Source: Phellopilus nigrolimitatus (taxonomy: Eukaryota > Basidiomycota > Agaricomycetes > Hymenochaetales > Hymenochaetaceae). Taken from it: a stretch of 64,000 nucleotides of DNA. This document shows, piece after piece, positions 54,541-64,000 of this stretch. The position numbers and the translations under genes are program-made. The stretch's first letter is position 1, and each line of letters begins with the position of its first letter. Where the stretch lies: the NCBI GenBank assembly GCA_021029095.1, contig JAJOHG010000062.1:97564-161563 (forward strand), in the 5' to 3' direction. The notes beneath the pieces are model-generated. The model saw only the letters and a list, made by a program, of their open reading frames with translations, was not told where the DNA came from and searched no databases.

Positions 54541-55019
54541 GAAGAGCGGAAAAGGCAGTGAGGGGTCTGCGCGTGCATCCAATGGTATTGAAGCGTAGTT
54601 AAGGCTTTCCCGCGAGTATGACGAGGCAGCGCGGATGTCGTCTGCTGGAGTCGAAACGGGCCGCGCTTGCACGCGAGATGTGTTGGCCGCACGAGAAGGA
54701 GGCCATGTGAAAGAAACGAGTCCGAATGGGAGCGCCATGCGAGAGCGAGGGAGGGCGGCCGCACAGGGGAAGACCGTGCGTGTCGTGTCCACACGCAGGA
54801 GCATGGCCGTGCGTGCTGCACAAGCCGGGCGCGCCCTGCAGCGGTCCTGACTGCACGAAAGGGTCTGAAAAAGACATCAGAACGTCATTATAAGTAGATA
54901 AAAGGTTTTTTTGTACTTACCTGAGGTTTTTGCTGCGCTGTTGAGGCCGTGGACGTCGTTGTTGTTGTCGATGAGCGACATCAAGACGACGTCCGCGTCT
55001 TCCGGCACTTGCCGGGCGG

Positions 55020-55890
55020 TGCTCGTGCACTAACTTCCGAGCGCACTTTGTTTGATTTATATAGCATCCAATACGCCACCATTGACCTTGAAATTTTTTG
55101 AGGGGCTAGATACATATTATTCCTACATAATAAAAAAGTTACAATAGGCCGATCTGTCTGGATGTCATCGGAGCAAGCATATACTTACGTTCTTTCCATG
55201 TAAAACCTTATTCTTTCAGTTTTGCAGATTATTTTTTACAACTCGATCGAATGAACGGATTTCAGTAGTTGTTTTTTTAAATAGCAATATACAGCTAGTA
55301 TAAAATTAATCGGGTGTCCGATGAGCTGTGGATGACTCACAAATATGCTATCTCGAAAATGTCATTTTGAAGCATGAACGGCATGTAAATTCTCCTGCAA
55401 ACTTGCCTTGCCTAACTCAAATACACACACTCTCACCCATTTCTTCTAACTTTCCAATCTAACACCTGGAAAACATTTAATTATATGTAAATATGTATTC
55501 CCCAAATTATCAGAATTTATTAAGCTGAGGAAGAATTAAAATAAGACAAAAAAAGGTCATTTCGGACCTGAATTCACTAAAATGACATGAAATCGTGCAT
55601 GATTTGACTCTTGAGTGCCGCAGACCACATTTGACAGCCCGAAAGTTTTAATAAATGCTTATGTTACTTGTATATACTATTAAAAAAAGTATAGCTTTGC
55701 GGCTTGAGATGTACAATTTATAAAAATCTAGAACCTTGTATGTATTGGTGTTGAGAGCACCTCACCGGCGTAGATTCCTTTATAACTCAATTATTAATTG
55801 ATCCTGCAGCTCTTAAAATTATTTTCTAATGTATTCTAATGTAAAATAAATTTTGATTATTTTTTGAGTCTTTAATACAGGACTGAACGA
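55020..55890. other. AT-rich core of the element
   Basis: Strongly AT-rich DNA with no open frame of note and no recognisable repeat. Its composition is very unlike the GC-rich captured fragments on either side, which indicates a different origin. Confidence 0.6.
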
Positions 55891-56384
55891 GCAGAAATGA
55901 ATATATGTATGTCCGTTTCTTCGAGCCACAACGTCGGCATAAGCTCGGCAAAGCAAATCGTTACCCGATTTGGAGCGCGGATCAGTCTTGATGGTGACGC
56001 GTCGCCTTTTTTTCGACGTCGTCTGCTACGTTGTCTCCGTCGCCGTCACTCTCTGGCTCGCCGTCTCTGTGTCCCACTACCGTGCTCTCCTGTTCCACAT
56101 GGCTCGTTCTTTTGGCCCACCAACACCCACACGCACTCCAACACCAACACCAGCAACTTGCCGCCGTCGACTCTCTTTTCCGCAATCTCAACGGCCGCCT
56201 GGCTCGTGTCCGTGTTGCGCAGAGGCCGGCTGGGACATGATAACGGTCATGTCTTCCTTTTGCGACCCCGGAACGTGGAGAAAGGAGCTGCCCGTGGGCG
56301 GGCAGTGGAGGGCCACTGGTGCGTGCTCTTTTTCTTATGTGTTATCTGTTCTTTGACTAATTTGCACAGTGGCGCGTCCGTTGA

Positions 56385-56595
56385 AAACCACAACCAGCGC
56401 CGCTTCGCCGTCGTCTCCGCGCACGCCGCGCTCGTCCTCGCATGCGGCCACCGCATCGAACAGGTCGAGGAGGTGCCCCTTGTCGCCGCCGTCGCCGCCG
56501 CCGCCGAGTCGCTCACCAAGGCCGTCGCGCTCCTCATCGCGCTCGGTGCGTACGCAGACGTGCAGAAGGTCTCCTCCCGCAAGCTCCAGCGCGAT
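56385..56595 (+). pseudogene. RPL4: Second captured uL4 fragment, opposite orientation
   Basis: The plus strand reads NHNQRRFAVVSAHAALVLAC, GHRIEQVEEVPLVAAVAA, ESLTKAVALLIALGAYADVQ and KVSSRKLQ. These blocks overlap those of the first fragment but are in inverted orientation and differ in detail: an Ala-Ala insertion after PLV, LTKAVALLIALG instead of LTRAVVLLTALG, and a break after KLQ. A partial inverted copy or a second capture are both possible. Confidence 0.8.
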
Positions 56596-57974
56596 CACGG
56601 AGATCGTGTATCGCCTGCACCTGCGCGTCGCACGCTCTTTTTCAGGGGACACGGGTGCGCGCTCTCGCGCATGCTCAAGACGAATGCACGCGCGGACGTC
56701 CTGCAAAGACGCACGCGCGTGCATACAATCTCAAGACACGAAATCGCGGCGTCGATGATCCGCGGTGGCACGAACGCGTCCTCGCGGGCCAGGGTGCAGC
56801 GCCGCTCGAGCGCGCGCATTCGCGGTCTTTAGGGTGAGGGTTGGCGGCACGGAGGGGGAGTGTGTGCGGAAGAGGAACGTGTTGGGCGCGTTGGACGTGA
56901 GCGACTGGTGCGAAGCCCGGTGTGCCCGGAAGCGCGGAGAGGGCGATGGAGGTGTTTATTGCGCTTTTGGTTGAGTTCAACTTGGATGGGACGGGAAGAG
57001 AGGGGGAGGGAGGATGCACCCATTGCTCATCTTGAGGAGCAGCTCTGTCGCACGCGAGCTCGCGCTGCCTCCGCCGGCATGCGACATGGAGACGGATGCG
57101 GCGATGATCGCGTTGGACGTGACGAGCTTGAGCGAGGAAGACATGTGGTACGAGTGTGCCGGTGTACACGTCTACATTCTGATTTTCTTTTTCTCGTGAG
57201 CTACGTAGAACAAGTAGGACGCGAGCAGACGAAAAGCGGACCTCTGCGGCGATGCGTGCGTTGCTCGACTTCGGGTCGAGTGTGCTGAACACGAGGCCCA
57301 CTGCGAGTCCGTGGCGGAAGTTGCTGAAATCCGTCTCGAGCTTTTCATACACACACCCTGGCGTGGCGGGGAGGCGCAGGACGACGTCGAAGCGAAGCAT
57401 GCCACGCCGCGGGCGCAGTGTACGCTCCGCGTGCCAGTTGTGCGATGCCCACGCCGTGCTCCCGTGCGGCGCGATCTCCGTTTTCGTCGAGCTCCTTGTG
57501 CAATTCAGACAAACTGTCTGTCTTTTCTTTCTTTCTTTCTTTCTTGTTTGTTTTCCGCACCTCGATTAGTTTCCCCCCTCTAGTTATTTTTAAGTAAAAA
57601 TGTAGCCCCTCTTATTATACTTATGTATTATAGTTAATTTATAATATAAAAAACATTTGACACAAAAAATGCCCGACATTGAGAACAGTAAGCACAAGGG
57701 CGGGCGACGGTGAGCGACACTATGGTAGTGCTATCTATAAGCAAGTGCCGGCGAGAGGCAGCGCCGGATAATCTTAGCAAGGAACATAAAAAATAAATTA
57801 AGTTCTATTCTAGTCTATACTGGGAAGATGGCAGTAGCATGCCGCGGTTGCGCAGCCCTCCGCTTTCAGGATAGATCAGGGTCTGCCGAAGTGTTGAGTT
57901 GGAGGTGGCATCGACCCGGAAACTCCGAAAAAGGGCTCATATTGATTGCCTTAAGTAACTTAGTCAATTTCAAA
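56596..57974. other. GC-rich then AT-rich interior of the element, unassigned
   Basis: Positions 56600-57480 are GC-rich with several overlapping open frames on the minus strand. Segments such as GCVYEKLETDFSNFRHGLA and SSLKLVTSNAIIAASVSM look protein-like but are in different frames, so they may be further captured gene pieces that I cannot identify. A (TTTC)n run lies at about 57521-57545. AT-rich sequence follows up to the right repeat. Confidence 0.4.
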
Positions 57975-58984
57975 TTTGTCTTATTATAATATTCTAAGTT
58001 GTGAAAGACTTCAGTTTGCCAGCATTTCCAGTTTATCTTTTGATTGCCTGGGATGTCCTATTTTGGGGATTTCCCAAGCTGGGATCTCCCAAACTTGGGA
58101 GTTCCCAAGCTTGGGAATACCCTTGCTGGGAATTCCCAGTCTTGGGAGTTCCCAAGCTTGGGAAATCCCATGCTGGGAGTTCCCAATCTTGGGAATGTCC
58201 ATGTTGGGAGTTCCCAGTCTTAGGGAGTTCCCAACCTTGGGAATGTCCATGCTGGGATTTCCCAATCTTGGGAATACCCATGCTGGGAGTTCCCGAGCTT
58301 GTAAATACCTCATATAACTACATATAACCACATAGTAAAATTGTATAGTGCCGTACAGTCAGGATAATGCTATCTGTATCTTAGGATATAAGTTGTGCAA
58401 TCCAACATGTTTTCTTTTATACTATTCTAAAATGAGCCTGTGCAATATGACTGCAAGTTTACCATAAGAGTTTTAGAAAGAAAACTTATCCCTGTGATAC
58501 GGCATATTGACATGCACAGTAAAAAGAAAGCCTGTATATACATTGTGGCTTAACTCCCTGTATTTTATCAGAGGAATTATGTCATGACTGGCCCCTGAAT
58601 TGACCTGCCTCTGACCAAGTTTGTACTAAACCCCTGGTGGCCCAGACCAGTTCAAACTGTGGTTTGGGCTCTAATTGGTACTATAGAATCCAGTATATGT
58701 ATGCTATGCAGCAAAGAAAAACCTGCTATAATTAGGTCTATTTATTGGGGAATTCCCAAACCAGGACCCCCTGACAGCCAGTGACAAGCTATGGGATTAC
58801 CCATGGCTGGGTTTTCCCAGAGACCCTGAGATCAGTCTGGGGAATTCCCGAAATTGGGAAAATCCAGACCTCTGGGAAAACCCACACCCCTTGGGAATGC
58901 CACTGAAAAAGGGGACCTAGTAGGCCAAACCCTCTTGGGGAGAGTTATACCTAATAGGTCCCCTGTAGGGGGGTGCCTGAAGTG
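57975..58984 (-). repeat. Right terminal inverted repeat
   Basis: Reverse-complement match to 51706-52690, ending in the complement of CACTTCAGGCACC. It includes a GGGAA/TTCCC word array at about 58063-58296. The innermost 60-80 bp are only partly conserved, where a stretch around 58010-58055 is not found on the left. Confidence 0.85.
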
Positions 58985-59674
58985 ATTGAGCAGCTCTCAG
59001 TCCTTAGCGGGTTCTATGATTCCAAGTATCCAATATGCGAACTCGTTCGTCCTGGAGGACATTCAGAGTGCACCAGTTGGTAGTGAGCCGTCCACAGACT
59101 CTGGATGCGTATAATACTCTATGAAAGGAACGGTACGCCACCGACTGCTCCCTTCGATACGTAGATATTAAGCGCGCGTACTCATTCAGTCTAGGGAAGT
59201 ACGAGCACTGCTCTCTCTTCGACAGGTATCTATGTTGTCGCGCGTGTAGACAACGAGCGCAGAATCACGGAAAACGATCTCACGGTTACCCTCGCTTCGC
59301 CTCATCTCCACGGCGGCGAAGGCCAATAATGACAATGGCCGAGGCCCATAGCTGAGTGCTCAGCGACGTCAGTGCGATGACCCCAGTCGACTTCCGCAGG
59401 TGTAGGCTCGGGATCGCAACTCGAGGATCTCGGCAAGTGCGTGCCGACTTGGACGCTGGGCTCAAATCGCGCGAGAAACCCTACGAAAGACGTCTGATTT
59501 TGAGAAAGTCTTTTATTCTTGAGACACGTGGTCTTCCGGGCTTTCATTTACATCACAAGCTTAAGTATGATTGGTTCATGATGTGAGCTCCATCGTCAGG
59601 TAAGTAAAACTTTAAGTGAGATTTCTTACTTCTTCTCTTCCGGGCTGTCTCATTCACAAGTCCGAAAGAGAAAT
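58985..59674. other. Intergenic region right of the element
   Basis: Single-copy sequence. The open frames on both strands (about 59300-59590) are short and unsupported. It probably includes the 3' region of the next gene. Confidence 0.4.
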
Positions 59675-61691
59675 CTAGTCAGTAGAAAACACAGAGCCTT
59701 CATCAGCTGTCTCCCAAACCTCTTCGTCCAACTCGTTTTCTTCACTGTCCGTTTCCGCGTCCTCTTCGTCCGACTCGCTTCCTTCCCTGTCTGCTTGCAC
59801 CTCCTCTACGAACGCCTGCGGCGGCGAAATATCTTCTTGTTTCATTGGCCTCCAGGCGAATGGCCCCGTCGGATCCAGGCCGTCAGCTCCATATTTGGCC
59901 AAGTCCCAAATATTTGCGTACGCAGCCGCTTCGTAGCGCAGGACATATACGACGAAAGACTCAGGGGCTCGCATCCGACTACGGCCGGTCTCATAATCAA
60001 ACACTTGAAAACGAAGGTTCTCGGGCTTCGTTCCCTCTGTGACTGCGCAAGCATAGTGACGTTGGCCGTAACGTTTAGAATAGCAAGCCATCGCAATGTA
60101 AGCCAGCTCCTCGTTCGTAGTGCACCCGGCGACTATCGGACGGTGTCCCGCGATAGAGAATGCTTCGCCGCGTTGTACACGCAACTGGAGCACGGCTCCC
60201 AAGTCGAAATTTAAATGATATTTTGTTTCGCCTGTACGCTTTTCGGAACAGGAAGGGTCCTAATGTGCAGAAGAGAGTCATGAGTAGGAGTCGGTGATCG
60301 AACAAAGTTAGCGAGCTTACGCAGACATGCACTAGTTTGCCATCTGCATCACAATGTCGATTGAAAAATTGATAGCTACGTAGTGTAGTGCTCTGTACTT
60401 CCTGAGTTTTAATCAGCACTGCAAATTCAGGAGTTCTTGCATATCGTGTTGTAGAGAGTGCTTCCAATATCGCTTTTCGGCAATAGATATCCATTTCAAG
60501 GAGAGAGGTGACCAAGTACTTAGCACGACCCGATAGCAGTTGATCTTCACTGCAGAATAAATGTGAATCGAAACGGCATATCGGGACAATGGGTAATAAT
60601 GAAGCACCTGTCAGTGAAAACAGCGAGTTCTTGGCTCAGCCTCTTTAGGGTTTCAGCCCGGACAACCCAAGATGCGTTATGATAAGAGGAATTGCTGCCA
60701 ATTCGCTCGTGAGCGATCTGGAGAAATATAAGGTCCGGTATATTCAAGAGCCTGGTGAAAAGAAGCCGCAGTTCAGAATGTGGATATAAACCTCGAATAT
60801 GATCCCAATCAATACAAGAGAAATCCTCCGTATTGCTTTGATGTGCGAAGTTACGCAGAAGGTGAACTGTACAACTTGTATGCTCGTCATTGCGGTCTAG
60901 CCATTTTCCCGCAGCAACTGGGTCTTTCATAAACCATAGAAAATCCTTTGAGCCAACCGTTCGAGGTAATTTATCAGCGTGCCTATTGAATGAATAGATA
61001 TGAGTATTAGTGAGAAAGAGAAAGGACATAAGAGATTAACCGGATAACTATTTCCAGAGCCTTTTCGGTCTCGGCCTTGAAAAAACGACTTCCTGTTACA
61101 TATTCAAGAAAGAGTTTTAAGAGTTGATCGACATAGTCCCATTCCGGGGAAGTATCAATGGCACAATTCAACAAAAATAGTAGGTTATTTGAATGAAACG
61201 TGAAAGAAGCAACTGAAAGATGGGTAAACCAGCCTAGCTGCGCAACCCATCTGATAACAAGGAACGAGCGGTTGGGATCTCTATCGTCCATATTTAATAT
61301 TACTTGCCCGTCATAGAGTTGCAATAAGGACGCTGTTTACATACCTCACGTAAGCCCATACATTTAAAGTCCGGTTGAAGATTCTCATATGTGATTCATT
61401 TAAGTCCTTTATATCTTGCATGAACGTGTCATCTGCGACCGAGACTAGCGCCTTATGAGAACGGCTTAAAATGGAGGCATCATAATCATCTCTTAGAAAG
61501 ATTTCTTTTTTCGCCCGTTTGATAAGGTGCACTGCGCCCATGGCTTTGAGGAGACCCCGAACATGATGATCCAATGATAGATCAATAATATGATCCAAAG
61601 CCTGTCCCTTTGTAGACAATGCATTCGATCTGAGCTCTGGTATCAGTCCATCTTCAATTCCAGAAGGGATTGAGAATGAGTTACCCGACAT
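59675..61691 (-). CDS. Protein of unknown function with acidic C-terminal tail (paralogue 1)
   Basis: Five exons (61345-61691, 61041-61280, 60608-60982, 60321-60549, 59675-60259) join with matching phases to about 591 residues from MSGNSFSIPSGIEDG. An upstream exon (61830-62025, MFNGERMVSTSDLS) could be joined through a GTGGGC donor, which would lengthen the N-terminus. The protein is mostly helical-looking (VDQLLKLFLEYVTGSRFF, ELRLLFTRLLNIPDLIFL). It has a conserved C-terminal domain (VQRGEAFSIAGHRPIVAGCT, APESFVVYVLRYEAAAYA, GLDPTGPFAWRPM) and ends in a strongly acidic tail. No known family is recognised. A damaged paralogue lies immediately to the right in the same orientation, so this is a tandem family. 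Confidence 0.75.
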
Positions 61692-62025
61692 ATCTAAGCA
61701 AGAGCTTGCAGTCCTTCTCGATTTTCTTGGCTTTGAATTTAACCATAGAAATAGGTAATGGCAGAACAGACACGAAAGTGACGACTTCGCTATTCTTCTT
61801 GATCCTAACTGCTGTTGCCTGAGGCCCACGGCCCAATCTCCCTGCGATTTTGCCAAGCTGCACTTCGAGATGTCGCCCTGCGGAGCTATAGAATAGCCCG
61901 AGCGTGCGCCCAGGGCCGGGGAGGTTGTCTGCAGTCGCGTTCGTGCTGACTGAGTCCAATGAAGCTAGATCGGAATCGATCATAGAGAGATCTGAGGTTG
62001 ACACCATGCGCTCGCCGTTGAACAT

Positions 62026-62690
62026 CGTACGAGCGAGTGACGGTGGACGAAAGAGTACAAAAATGGGGGCACGTAGACGAGATGCGGACCAGCCAGATTT
62101 ATGTATCGAAGATTGGAAGACACAGGCTGTGCGATGGATATCATGGTCATGGCGGTGTCACAGGCGCTAATCAGGGAAGTTGTCGACTATTTCTTTGGGT
62201 TTCCTGCCTTACGAGGACATGTACAACGAGAAAAGAGATAATAATAACAAAAGTCTGAAATCTGGAGGACACTCGAGTAGAGAGGCAATGAATTGGTACA
62301 CGACAAAAACAAAGTAAATCCCACGCCACCGAACGCAGTGCTCTTCCGGACAGCGCTGAGCAGCGCACCTCCTAACATCCGCGATAACTATGCGAAACTC
62401 AGACACAAGAGAAGTGCCGCCCTCACCATTCAGACGATTCGGAGTTAACTACAGAACTCCTATGGAGCTCGCGCTTTCTAATGAGCGAAGGGGATAACAT
62501 ATACCTCTCCACATACTCGTATAAAGATGGTCAAGTGAGCATATGTGAGAAAGCGCATAAGCGTGGGGAACGAGCGTACATCAAGGAGCTAGATTTTTAT
62601 CTGCGTATAAGCTCGGTGGTCCATATATAAGCGTCAGTCACGAATCGACCTCCGTAACATATCGATCGCTCTGAAGCCGTCTAGAAAAGC
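62026..62690. other. Intergenic region between the two paralogues
   Basis: No coding sequence is seen. It should hold the promoter of paralogue 1 and the 3' end of paralogue 2. Confidence 0.45.
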
Positions 62691-64000
62691 CTAGTCTGAA
62701 GGAAACAAGGATCCTCCATAAAACGTCTCCCAAGCCTCTTCATCCGACTCGTTTCCTTCGTTGTCTCTCTCCCAAGCTTCTTCGTCCGAACCGCTTCCTT
62801 CGCTGACTATCTGCGCCTCCTCTACCCACATGTCCGACAGCGGAGAATATTCTTGTCTCACTGGCCTCCAGGAGAATGGCCCCGTCGGATCCAAGCCCTC
62901 GGATCCATATCTCCCAGTTCTTGCGTACGCAGCCGGTTCGTAACGCAGGACATATACGACGAAAGACTCGGGGGTTCGCATCCGCCAGCTATTGGAATGC
63001 GAATCCCACGCTCTCAAACGCAAGCTCTCGGGTTTCATGCCTTCTGTGACTGCAAAAATATGTTGGCTATGAATCTTAGAATAATGAGACACCGCAAGAT
63101 AAGCGAGCTCCCCGTTCGTAGTGCACCCGGCGACTATCGGATAGTGACCCACGCTAGAGAATGCTTCGCCACGCTGTACACGCAGCTTAAGCACGGCTTC
63201 ATCGTCGATCTTTAGGCAATATTTCTTTCGCCTGTACAGCCTATGCCAAAGGCGTCGATCTAACGCATGGAAGAGAACCATCAGTTGTTTGATATAAGGG
63301 GTCGATGATCGAATAGAGTTAGAGAACTAACAGGACTTTCACAGACATGTTTTAGTTTGCCATCAGCATCACAATATCGATAGAACGCTCGTAGGTAATC
63401 GTTATTTACTGCAGAGTTTCGGACCTGTTGTGTTCTGGTTGATTGTACAAATTCGGGAGATTTCGCATATCGGGTTGTAGAGAGTGCCCGCAACATGGCG
63501 GTTCGGCAATAGATATCCATGACAAGGAGAGAGGTGACGCATTGCGGGCACGACTCGATAGCAGTTGGTCTTCACTGAAAAACAAAATGTGAACCGGAAA
63601 GGCATATGGGACAATGTGTAATGACGAAGCACCTGTCAGTGAACACAGCGAGTTCCTGGCTCAGCCTCCTTAGGGTTTCAGACTCAACAACCCAAAACAC
63701 GTCATAAGAAGAGGAATTGTTGCCCATTCGCTCGTGAACAATCTGGTAAAATATAAGGTTCGGCTTGCTGACGAGCCTGGTGAAAAGAGGCCGTAGTGAA
63801 GAGTGCGGATATAAATCCCGAATATGATCCCAATCAATGCAAGAGAAATCCTTCTGACTGTATTATTTTGAGCGCGAAGCTGCGCAGAACGGAAACTGTG
63901 CAAAGTGCATGATCCTTCATGAACGGCCGGTCTTCCATGAACAACTGAAAAGTCTCTGAGCCAACCGATCGCGGTAGCTTATCAGCGTGCCTATTGGAGG
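62691..64000 (-). pseudogene. Paralogue 2 of the acidic-tail protein, frameshifted and cut by the window end
   Basis: The last exon (62691 to about 63250) parallels paralogue 1: VQRGEAFSSVGHYPIVAGCT, TPESFVVYVLRYEPAAYA, GLDPTGPFSWRPV and an acidic tail. Upstream, the exons matching 60321-60549 and 60608-60982 are recognisable. Between GCACGAC and GAGGTGAC (about 63531-63539) the copy has nine bases where paralogue 1 has ten. That shifts the frame between the SEDQLL start of the exon and MDIYCR. Unless splicing avoids this, it is a pseudogene. The 5' part lies outside the window. Confidence 0.6.

Larger units (their letters stand above)
51706..58984. mobile_element. 7.3-kb non-autonomous DNA element with long terminal inverted repeats and captured ribosomal-protein fragments
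   Basis: The ends are CACTTCAGGCACCCCCCT at 51706 and its complement ending at 58984. Inverted homology continues for about 1 kb on each side. The interior has two broken uL4 fragments, a broken uS2 fragment and very AT-rich stretches (55020-55890, 57580-57670). No transposase frame is visible, so it would need enzymes supplied in trans. I could not find a clear target-site duplication: the left flank ends ATACATAG and the right flank begins ATTGAGCA. The superfamily is therefore not assigned. It resembles gene-capturing Pack-type elements described in plants. Confidence 0.75.

Noticed and set aside
51698..58992. Target-site duplication flanking the inverted-repeat element
   Set aside because: ATACATAG and ATTGAGCA do not match in 2-, 3- or 8-bp comparisons. 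The true ends might differ by a few bases, so the superfamily was left open.

Overview
The window looks like nuclear DNA of a filamentous basidiomycete, probably an agaricomycete. The evidence is short GT-AG introns of about 45-100 bp in nearly every gene, pyrimidine-rich leaders before start codons, a fungal-type initiator tRNA-Met, and captured fragments that read like fungal cytosolic ribosomal proteins uL4 and uS2. I cannot name a species. No transposase, reverse transcriptase or integrase is visible, and much of the sequence is repeated.

Positions 1-46740 are dominated by a multi-gene segmental duplication. Unit 1 runs right-to-left (about 10800-1861). Unit 2 (about 18640-28510) and unit 3 (about 29170-37471) are head-to-tail in the opposite direction. 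Unit 4 (about 39155-46740) again faces the other way. A full unit carries up to four genes in fixed order: B (C2H2 zinc-finger protein), A (larger protein with lysine-rich internal repeats and two C-terminal zinc fingers, convergent to B), D (a long multi-exon region, divergent from A, now frame-broken), and C (a protein starting with an N-myristoylation-like MGNT motif). Gene A is intact in all four units. B is intact only in unit 4, with a separate intact paralogue at 46914-47780. C is intact in units 1 and 3, has lost its ATG in unit 2 and is absent from unit 4. A GC-rich segment (A') lies at 1-1850, 16400-18440 and 28520-29150.

Units 3 and 4 share an apparently perfect 5,094-bp inverted repeat (32378-37471 and 41298-46391; matching coordinates always sum to 78769) around a 3,826-bp spacer. 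The spacer holds a single-copy three-exon gene for an acidic, NLS-bearing protein and the intact B gene. The inner end of the right arm falls in the loop of a small hairpin. Between units 1 and 2 is a single-copy island (10900-16300): a coiled-coil protein, an initiator tRNA-Met, low-complexity DNA and a 605-residue disordered protein.

From 46.9 kb rightwards are the free-standing B paralogue, a poorly coding stretch, an acidic serine-rich protein (50063-51190), and a 7.3-kb element (51706-58984) bounded by about 1-kb terminal inverted repeats built partly of GGGAA/TTCCC motifs. Its interior has broken fragments of uL4 (two, in opposite orientations) and uS2, but no transposase, so it resembles a non-autonomous gene-capturing DNA transposon. 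The right end (59675-64000) has two paralogous genes of unknown function with acidic tails; the second is frameshifted and runs off the window.

How the genes work together is inference. The A/D intergenic region is a conserved divergent promoter with a CRE-like core, and A and B look like DNA-binding nuclear proteins. The cassette could therefore encode its own regulators plus a membrane-anchored protein C, but no function is shown.
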